Shown in pieces: positions 1 through 4,884 of a stretch of DNA of 7,338 nucleotides. Under the pieces are notes generated by a model, which saw nothing but the letters and a program-made list of their open reading frames with translations, had not been told where the DNA came from and searched no databases. Position 1 is the first letter of the stretch. Every line of letters starts with the position of its first letter. The position numbers and the translations under genes are program-made. This DNA comes from CAYNRE01 sp964399535 (lineage in GTDB: Bacteria; Planctomycetota; Planctomycetia; Pirellulales; CAYNRE01): contig CAYNRE010000075.1 of the NCBI GenBank assembly GCA_964399535.1, forward strand, positions 1 through 7,338. Direction: 5' to 3'.

Positions 1-195
1 CTCTTGGACCTCTCGGGCTTCACGAACCCCTACACGGGCACGTTTTCGGTAGCCCAGATGGGGAGCAACCTGAACCTGCTCTACACGCCGCCCCCGGCCG
101 CCGTGCCCGAACCGGGCACGCTGGTGATTTGGAGCCTGCTGGGCACGGCCGTGGGAGCCGGCGCCTGGCGGCGGCGACGGCAGCGAGCCCGCTAA
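1..195 (+). CDS. C-terminal end of an exported PEP-CTERM protein (5' part outside window)
   Basis: Only the last 64 codons and the TAA stop are present; the frame is open to the left edge, so the real start lies outside. The tail has the three parts of a PEP-CTERM sorting signal: the motif VPEPGT (codons from 103), a hydrophobic stretch (LVIWSLLGTAVGAGAW), and a basic end (RRRRQRAR). In known systems this signal is recognised by an exosortase in the cytoplasmic membrane, which processes the protein and delivers it to the cell surface or envelope. The segment before it (FTNPYTGTFSVAQMGSNLNL, then a Pro/Ala linker) is typical of the last beta-strand domain in large planctomycete surface proteins that carry autotransporter-like repeats. 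The function of the missing body cannot be read. It may be a paralogue of the gene starting at 4885, which should carry a similar tail beyond the window. The PEP-CTERM call is firm; the paralogy is inference. Confidence 0.88.
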   Translation, partial: LLDLSGFTNPYTGTFSVAQMGSNLNLLYTPPPAAVPEPGTLVIWSLLGTAVGAGAWRRRRQRAR

Positions 196-203
196 GCCGA
201 CCC

Positions 204-222
204 GCGCAGGGCATGCCCGCGC
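204..222 (+). terminator. GC-rich hairpin just after the PEP-CTERM gene, possible terminator
   Basis: Arms GCGC (204-207) and GCGC (219-222) flank the 10-bp palindrome GGGCATGCCC (209-218), with A208 as a bulge. The hairpin begins 8 nt after the TAA stop, where a terminator would be expected. No T-run follows, so it does not fit the classical intrinsic terminator; it could act as an RNA 3'-end stabiliser or be a chance structure in GC-rich DNA. Confidence 0.3.
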
Positions 223-264
223 TGGCAAGTTCCTCGCGATAGCCAATCAGGCCGCGCGGCGGTC

Positions 265-293
265 TTGCATCGGCCGCCCCTCCACACGATACT
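265..293 (+). promoter_or_regulatory. Weak candidate sigma-70-like promoter for the sigma/kinase pair
   Basis: TTGCAT (265-270) and GATACT (288-293) are separated by exactly 17 nt, which fits a housekeeping promoter layout, but the -35 box matches consensus at only 3 of 6 positions and the -10 at 4 of 6. It lies in the 180-nt gap ahead of the sigma factor gene. If real, transcription would begin near 300, upstream of the ATG at 376 but downstream of the alternative TTG at 265. No clear ECF-type GGAAC box was seen on this strand. Confidence 0.2.
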
Positions 294-375
294 CAAGCTG
301 CCGTTCGGGCAGTGTTCATCGTGTTTATCGGACTGTCGGTTTCTGCTTCCGTCGTGCCCCTTTGGCAAACCCGGC

Positions 376-1047
376 ATGCCGTCGACACCGGCACCTCCTC
401 TGGAAGATTTCTCCGGCCACCCTGGGCCTGCGGCTGATCGGGGATTGGTCGCGGTCGCTTGGGCCGCCTACCGCGCGGGCGACACTGCTGCCGGCAGTCG
501 GCTGTGGGCAGCTTGCCGCGAATACCTGTTGCTCGTGGCCCAACAAGAGCTGCCGGCTGAGCTCGTGGCCAAGGTGGCTCCGAGCGACCTGGTCCAGGAA
601 ACGCTCAAGGATGCCCAGCAGAAGATCGGCGAGTTTCGCGGCGACAGCCCAGCCGAACTGCTGAGCTGGCTGCGGCGCATTCTGCGGAACGACATCGTCG
701 ACCTCCGCCGCAGTTTCGTCGAGTGCGAGAAACGGGAAATCGCACGCGAGATCTCGCTCGAAGAGTTGGGGGGCGCGAGCGAGATTGCCGAGGCCCAGGC
801 AGTCTCTACAACCCCTTGGCGGGAGCTGGCCGACGCGGAGCGCAATGTCCAGCTGCGGCAGGCCTTGGCCCGGCTTCCCGACGAATATCGCCTGGTGATC
901 GCCGAGCGTATCTGGCAGCGGCGGTCGTTCTCCGAGATCGCCGCCGCTTGGAACCGCTCGCCCGACTCCGTACGGAAACTTTGGTTGCGAGCCCTGGCCC
1001 GCCTTGCCCAGGAGTGGCCTCGGGATGACAGCGCCCCCTTGGGATGA
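376..1047 (+). CDS. ECF-type RNA polymerase sigma-70 factor, planctomycete-specific type
   Basis: Encodes 223 residues. Region 2 covers roughly residues 45-115, with the core-binding helix motif SDLVQETLKDAQQKIGEFRG (70-89) and LSWLRRILRNDIVDLRR (96-112). Region 4 covers about 155-213, with ALARLPDEYRLVI (163-175) and a helix-turn-helix (SFSEIAAAWNRSPDSVRKLW, 184-203) that would bind the -35 element. The wording around SDLVQET and FRG matches what I know of the planctomycete sigma-70 subfamily 1, whose members are often encoded beside Ser/Thr kinases. The long linker between regions 2 and 4 is usual there. I chose ATG 376. The frame stays open to a TTG at 265, but that would add 37 Cys/Pro-rich residues unlike the family and no ribosome site is evident for either start. 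The gene ends inside the kinase gene (23-bp overlap), so the two are very likely translationally coupled. No anti-sigma factor gene is visible, so the kinase is the obvious candidate regulator. Confidence 0.85.
   Translation: MPSTPAPPLEDFSGHPGPAADRGLVAVAWAAYRAGDTAAGSRLWAACREYLLLVAQQELPAELVAKVAPSDLVQETLKDAQQKIGEFRGDSPAELLSWLRRILRNDIVDLRRSFVECEKREIAREISLEELGGASEIAEAQAVSTTPWRELADAERNVQLRQALARLPDEYRLVIAERIWQRRSFSEIAAAWNRSPDSVRKLWLRALARLAQEWPRDDSAPLG
1011..1014 (+). promoter_or_regulatory. Shine-Dalgarno site deciding the kinase start
   Basis: GGAG inside the end of the sigma factor gene lies 10 nt before ATG 1025. This favours ATG 1025 over the in-frame TTG at 1004, which would add seven residues (MPRSGLG) and has no comparable site. 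Ribosomes finishing the sigma gene at 1047 would be well placed to restart here. Confidence 0.55.
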
Positions 1048-4000
1048 GTTTGGGCCCCCTTGGGATAAGTCTGGGCCCCCTTGGGATGAGGCCAGAGCGG
1101 CGCTCGGCCCGGACGAAGCGCGTTTGGTCGCTGCCTTGAGCAGCTTCGAGGCCGCGCTCGAACTCCCGGACCTGCCCCCGCTGTCGTCCGTGGAAGCCTC
1201 GCTCGATCCGGCGCTGGCCGGTCAGTTTGCCCAGCTCAGCGAGGTGCTATCCCGCCTGGTGCAGATGCGTGCCTCGGGTGCCGCGCCGCCTGGTGGGGCC
1301 GGCTCCGATTCGGCGGCCAACAGCGCCGAGAATCTTCGCCGATCAAGCGCCGCGGCCGGTAGTGCGTCCGGGTTAGGCTCCCCCGGGTCGGAATCGGGTG
1401 GAAGCTTCGGCGGCGAAGTTCGCCGATTAGGCCGGTTCGAAATCCTCCGCGAGATTGGCCGGGGGGGGCATGGCATCGTCTTGCTGGCCCGCGACCCCCA
1501 GCTTGGCCGCAGGTTGGCACTCAAGGTGCCCCGTCCGGAACTGCTGGTCGCGCCGGGAGCACGGCAGCGATTTCTGCGCGAGGGGCGCGCGGCCGCGGCC
1601 CTTGACCACCCCAACCTGGTGGCCGTGTACGAGGCCGGCGAATCGGGCCCGATCTGTTATTTGGCCCAAGAGTTCTGCGCTGGGGAAAACCTAGAGACCT
1701 GGCTTGCTCGGCACCCAGGTCCACTGGCACCGCGTTTGGCCGCGGAAATCGTGGCGGGGCTGGCCGACGGTGTCGAGCATGCCCATCGCCGCGGCGTGGT
1801 GCATCGCGATCTGAAGCCGGGAAATGTGCTCATCGAATCGCGGGTGGCCGAACCGCGGAGCGCGCCCCCCAGCCAAGCGGACGCCGCCCCCTCGCCAAAC
1901 CTCACATCGCCCGAGCGGCCAGCCAGTTCGCTTGGCGCATCGGCTTGGTTCCCCAGGATCGTCGACTTCGGCCTGGCTCGCATCGACCACGAGCCAGGAA
2001 CCCTTACCGCCACGGGAGCGCTCCTGGGTACTCCGGCCTATATGGCCCCCGAGCAGCTCGAAGGCTCGATCGGACCCGTCGGGCCGGCGACCGATATCTA
2101 CGCCCTGGGGACCATTCTCTACCAGTTGCTCACGCTCAGGCCGCCGTTTCAGGGGGCCTCGCAAACCGAGCTGCTCAAGGGAATTTTGCTCGATCGTCCG
2201 CCCGCCCCGCGAGGCTTACGGCCCGGGCTGCCGGCCGACCTGGAAGCCATCTGTCTGCGGGCCTTGGAAAAGAAGCCGCTCGACCGCTACGCCACGGCGG
2301 CCGACCTGGCGGCTGATCTGCGCCGCTATTTGCGAGGTGAGCCGACCATGGCTCGCCCGGTTTCGCCGCTGGGGCGGCTGATCCGCTGGGCTCGGCGCTC
2401 GCCGGCCTTGGCGGGCTCGTCGATCCTGGCCGCCGCGGCCCTCGTGGCCTTGCTCGCCGCTTCGCTCATCTTCAACCAGCGGCTGAGCCATTCGCTGCGC
2501 ACCTCCGAGGCCGAGCGGGCTCGGGCCCAGGCCAGCGAGTACCTGGCCCGCGACCATGTTTACGCCAGCGATTTAAGCGCGGCCCATCAAGCCTGGCTTG
2601 CCAACGACCTGGCCAGTGTCGACCGCATCGTCGCGCCCTATCGGCCCGGCGGCGAGTTGGCGGTGCACCGCACTATCGAGGCCGAGTATCTCGACCAATT
2701 GCTGCTGGGCAGTTCCCAACTTGTGGCCCGCCGCCAGGGGCGGTTGGGGGCATTGGCCGTGGCGCCTGGCGGCGAGTGGTTGGCCGCCGGGGGGCAAGAC
2801 GGCTCGTTGGCCGTGTGGCGGCTCGAAGCCCAGGTTAGCACGCCCCTCTGGCGGCAGTCGCTGGAGGAGGGCAACGAGATCAACGCCGTGGCGTTTTCCC
2901 CCGACGGTCTCCTCCTGGCCGTGGCCGCCGACCAGGGGCCAGTGCAGCTTTTCCAGGCCGCCACCGGGCGGGCCGTCGCCATGCTCGAGGGTCACCAGGG
3001 CTGGGTCGCCGATGTCTGTTTCTCGCCCGATGGCCAGCTCTTGGCCTCGGCCGGCAGCGACCACACGGCACGGGTTTGGGACCTGGCCAGCCGCACCTGT
3101 CGGGCCACGCTCGCCGAGCATGGCGATATCGTCCGCGGGGCGCGATTCGTCGAGCAGGGCCAGCGGCTCGCCACCACCAGCGAGGACCAGCAGCTTCGAC
3201 TCTGGGACGTCGCCACTGGGGGGCTCGTCGACGAGCATCACTTGAAATTTGCCTCGGGGCCCGATGCTGCCCGCCCCACCGACCTGGCCCTGGCCCCCGA
3301 CGATCAGACGCTGGCCGTTACCCTGGAAAGCTCCAGCGTCAGCTTCTGGCAGACCAGCGCCACGGGCCTCGCCGTGCTTGACGTTTACCCGAAGAATCTT
3401 CTTCGCACGGCCGCGCTGCTGAGCGATGGCCAAACCTTCTGGGCCGGCACGAACCAAGGCGAGGTCTTGGTCTGGACCCGCGGCCAGGCCGAGCCTCACG
3501 AGCTGCGCCGCGGCCACCGGGCCCAGGTGCTCGACATCGTCGCCACCCCCGACGGGCAACGGGTGTTTACCGGCTCGCGCGACGGCGAGCTCCGCCAGTG
3601 GCTGGGCGACGATGGCCTGGCGGTTCGCTCCCTCGTTTCCGGCCCCTGGAATCCGCGATGCTTGACGCTGTCCCCCGCCGGCGACCGGCTCGCCGTCGGC
3701 ACGGCCGAAGGCCGGGTGATCGTCCTCGCCACCCGACCCGTGGCGATCCAGCGCGAGCTGCTCGTTCCCTCGGGCGGCCGGATCGACGAAGTCGATTTTT
3801 CGCCCGACGGGCAGCAGCTTCTAGCCCGGACCGAGAATCCCCCAAGTGCGGTCGTCTGGCAGGTCGATTCGGGCCAACTCCGGCATGATCTTTCCGAACT
3901 GGTCGGGCCGCGCGGAACGAGTCGCTTTCTGCCCGACGGGCGCTCGGTCTGGACGGCCAACGCCCGGGAACTCCGCCGGGTCGACCTGGCCTCGGGCCGG

Positions 4001-4540
4001 GTGACGGTGCGCACCGAGCTCGACGAAACGATCCGCAATGGGGATGTGTCGGCGGACGGAAAAACGTTGGCCATCGGCGGGCAAGACGGCGGGCTGTGGC
4101 TCCTCGACACCAAAACCCTGCAAACCATGGCCCGGCTTCCCAGCCATGCCGGTTCGATCCAATGGCTGCGTTTCTCCCCCTCGGGGACCTGGCTAGTCAC
4201 CACCGGCGACGACCTGGCGGTGCGGATTTGGGACTGGCGCCGAAAACGGCTCCGGCAGACCCTCTCCGGAGTTGAGGCTGGCCTAGCAGAGCCTCATTTC
4301 TCGGCCGACGAGCGGACCGTCTTCGGCATCGCCCCGGATTTGGGTCTGATGTTCTGGAGTCTGCCGACGGGACGGCTAACGCTACGCGTAGAAATGGCAA
4401 ACAGCTATTGGGTGGGTTGCATGCCCGACCCGGCGGGAGCGGGAATCTACGTGCTCAATCACACCCCGCTCGAGCAGACCCGGCTGCTCTGGCTCCCCCT
4501 GACCGCGCCCCTGCCGGGCGACAACCGCGCGGGCCCATAA
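1025..4540 (+). CDS. Membrane-anchored Ser/Thr protein kinase with C-terminal WD40 repeats
   Basis: Encodes 1171 residues. Residues 1-136 form a Pro/Ala/Ser-rich N-terminus beginning with three PPWD(E/K) motifs. The kinase domain spans about 137-435 and all key residues are present: Gly-loop GRGGHG (145-150), ATP lysine K167, helix-C E186, catalytic loop HRDLKPGN (260-267), DFG (314-316), APE (341-343) and DIYALG (from 357). It should therefore be active. A Ser/Pro-rich insert separates the catalytic loop from DFG. One hydrophobic segment (about 461-483) follows an Arg-rich stretch (RWARR), placing the kinase in the cytoplasm. Next come a charged region (about 485-560) containing the YASDL motif common in planctomycete kinases, and from about 573 to 1160 some 14 WD40-like repeats with SPDG turns and terminal W-D positions, enough for two seven-bladed propellers outside the membrane. 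The likely role is sensing or scaffolding coupled to phosphorylation, with the overlapping sigma factor the best candidate partner. The partner and signal are inferred, not visible. Confidence 0.93.
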   Translation: MTAPPWDEFGPPWDKSGPPWDEARAALGPDEARLVAALSSFEAALELPDLPPLSSVEASLDPALAGQFAQLSEVLSRLVQMRASGAAPPGGAGSDSAANSAENLRRSSAAAGSASGLGSPGSESGGSFGGEVRRLGRFEILREIGRGGHGIVLLARDPQLGRRLALKVPRPELLVAPGARQRFLREGRAAAALDHPNLVAVYEAGESGPICYLAQEFCAGENLETWLARHPGPLAPRLAAEIVAGLADGVEHAHRRGVVHRDLKPGNVLIESRVAEPRSAPPSQADAAPSPNLTSPERPASSLGASAWFPRIVDFGLARIDHEPGTLTATGALLGTPAYMAPEQLEGSIGPVGPATDIYALGTILYQLLTLRPPFQGASQTELLKGILLDRPPAPRGLRPGLPADLEAICLRALEKKPLDRYATAADLAADLRRYLRGEPTMARPVSPLGRLIRWARRSPALAGSSILAAAALVALLAASLIFNQRLSHSLRTSEAERARAQASEYLARDHVYASDLSAAHQAWLANDLASVDRIVAPYRPGGELAVHRTIEAEYLDQLLLGSSQLVARRQGRLGALAVAPGGEWLAAGGQDGSLAVWRLEAQVSTPLWRQSLEEGNEINAVAFSPDGLLLAVAADQGPVQLFQAATGRAVAMLEGHQGWVADVCFSPDGQLLASAGSDHTARVWDLASRTCRATLAEHGDIVRGARFVEQGQRLATTSEDQQLRLWDVATGGLVDEHHLKFASGPDAARPTDLALAPDDQTLAVTLESSSVSFWQTSATGLAVLDVYPKNLLRTAALLSDGQTFWAGTNQGEVLVWTRGQAEPHELRRGHRAQVLDIVATPDGQRVFTGSRDGELRQWLGDDGLAVRSLVSGPWNPRCLTLSPAGDRLAVGTAEGRVIVLATRPVAIQRELLVPSGGRIDEVDFSPDGQQLLARTENPPSAVVWQVDSGQLRHDLSELVGPRGTSRFLPDGRSVWTANARELRRVDLASGRVTVRTELDETIRNGDVSADGKTLAIGGQDGGLWLLDTKTLQTMARLPSHAGSIQWLRFSPSGTWLVTTGDDLAVRIWDWRRKRLRQTLSGVEAGLAEPHFSADERTVFGIAPDLGLMFWSLPTGRLTLRVEMANSYWVGCMPDPAGAGIYVLNHTPLEQTRLLWLPLTAPLPGDNRAGP
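1033..1090 (+). repeat. 21-bp tandem repeat, about 2.8 copies, across the sigma/kinase junction
   Basis: Units at 1033-1053, 1054-1074 and 1075-1090 (the last partial) share the core GCCCCCTTGGGAT. In the kinase frame they read PPWDEFG, PPWDKSG and PPWDEA. In the sigma frame each reads APLG or GPLG followed at once by a stop (TGA, TAA, TGA), so the sigma stop at 1045-1047 lies in the first unit. Because 21 is a multiple of three, gain or loss of whole units would keep both genes in frame. Confidence 0.9.
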
Positions 4541-4573
4541 CCTCTGGATGCCCGGGCCATATGCCGTGGCCGT

Positions 4574-4616
4574 GTGCAGGGGCCCAGTGCAGGGGCCGAG
4601 TGGCCCCCCCTCTGCA
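4574..4616 (+). terminator. GC hairpin with an internal direct repeat, possible kinase-gene terminator
   Basis: TGCAGGGGCC (4588-4597) pairs across the loop GAGT with GGCCC (4602-4606) and, after a five-base bulge, CTGCA (4612-4616), giving ten base pairs. A copy of the left arm, GTGCAGGGGCC, occurs at both 4574-4584 and 4587-4597, so either copy could pair with the right arm. The structure starts about 47 nt after the kinase stop. No T-run follows, so intrinsic termination is uncertain. Confidence 0.35.
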
Positions 4617-4785
4617 GCGTCCATCAAGCCCGGGGCTGGCGGGGCAATTCTCGATCGTTCCCTGGCAATACCCCCGCGTCTGGCTAGGTTTCCTCCAGCT
4701 TCCAGTGGGAGCTCGGAGGTTTTCTTGAAAATCTTTGCCGGCGGGGCGTCTGGTTTTGGGATCGCATTTCGCCTTTTCAGATAGG

Positions 4786-4860
4786 AGGAGACCACGCGGC
4801 GTCTCTTTGGTTTTTTGATTTTACCAAAGATCGGCTTCGCTGTGGTTGTTGGACCGACTT
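4786..4860 (+). promoter_or_regulatory. Leader with three overlapping inverted repeats upstream of the secreted-protein gene
   Basis: Hairpin A: GAGAC (4788-4792) pairs with GTCTC (4801-4805), extendable to 4786/4807 with one G-U pair. Hairpin B: TCTTTGGT (4804-4811) pairs perfectly with ACCAAAGA (4823-4830) around an 11-nt T-rich loop. Hairpin C: AAG and TCGG (4827-4834, A4830 bulged) pair with CCGA and CTT (4854-4860). A overlaps B and B overlaps C, so B cannot form fully with either neighbour. A purine-rich GGAGGAG (4784-4790) lies in the left arm of A but is about 95 nt from the ATG, so it is not the gene's own ribosome site. A regulatory role is inference. Confidence 0.35.
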
Positions 4861-4884
4861 GCCCCCTGCCCAGGAAACCCACCG

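Larger units (their letters stand above)
4541..4884. other. Noncoding gap between kinase gene and repeat-protein gene
   Basis: This 344-base stretch holds no convincing gene. Short frames cross it (for example 4548-4784 on + and 4382-4882 on -), but they have no recognisable domain and lack good start signals. The first part (to about 4700) is GC-rich with a strong hairpin; the second (about 4712-4840) is clearly richer in T and A and probably holds the promoter and transcribed leader of the next gene. I could not find a convincing -35/-10 pair or a sigma-54 site. A TTTTC-TT-GAAAA inverted repeat at 4720-4731 is operator-like but short. Confidence 0.6.

Noticed and set aside
298..312. Small hairpin CTGCC/GGCAG followed by a moderately T-rich stretch
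   Set aside because: A five-base-pair stem with an interrupted T-rich tail is too weak to call a terminator, and it lies about 100 nt after the upstream stop where a better hairpin (204-222) already exists.
265..375. N-terminal extension of the sigma factor from TTG 265
   Set aside because: The extra 37 residues are Cys/Pro-rich, do not resemble the family N-terminus, and overlap hairpin and promoter-like sequence. ATG 376 fits better, though no strong ribosome site backs it.
2573..3559. 328-codon minus-strand open frame opposite the WD40 region
   Set aside because: It lies entirely within the kinase gene, whose protein has clear conserved motifs. The antisense product is Gly/Ala/Arg-rich without a recognisable domain and is expected in GC-rich DNA.
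4382..4882. Minus-strand frame of 166 codons covering the gap before 4885
   Set aside because: It overlaps the end of the kinase gene and has no domain; its Lys/Arg-rich part comes from the T-rich leader read backwards. It could be revisited only if antisense transcription were shown.
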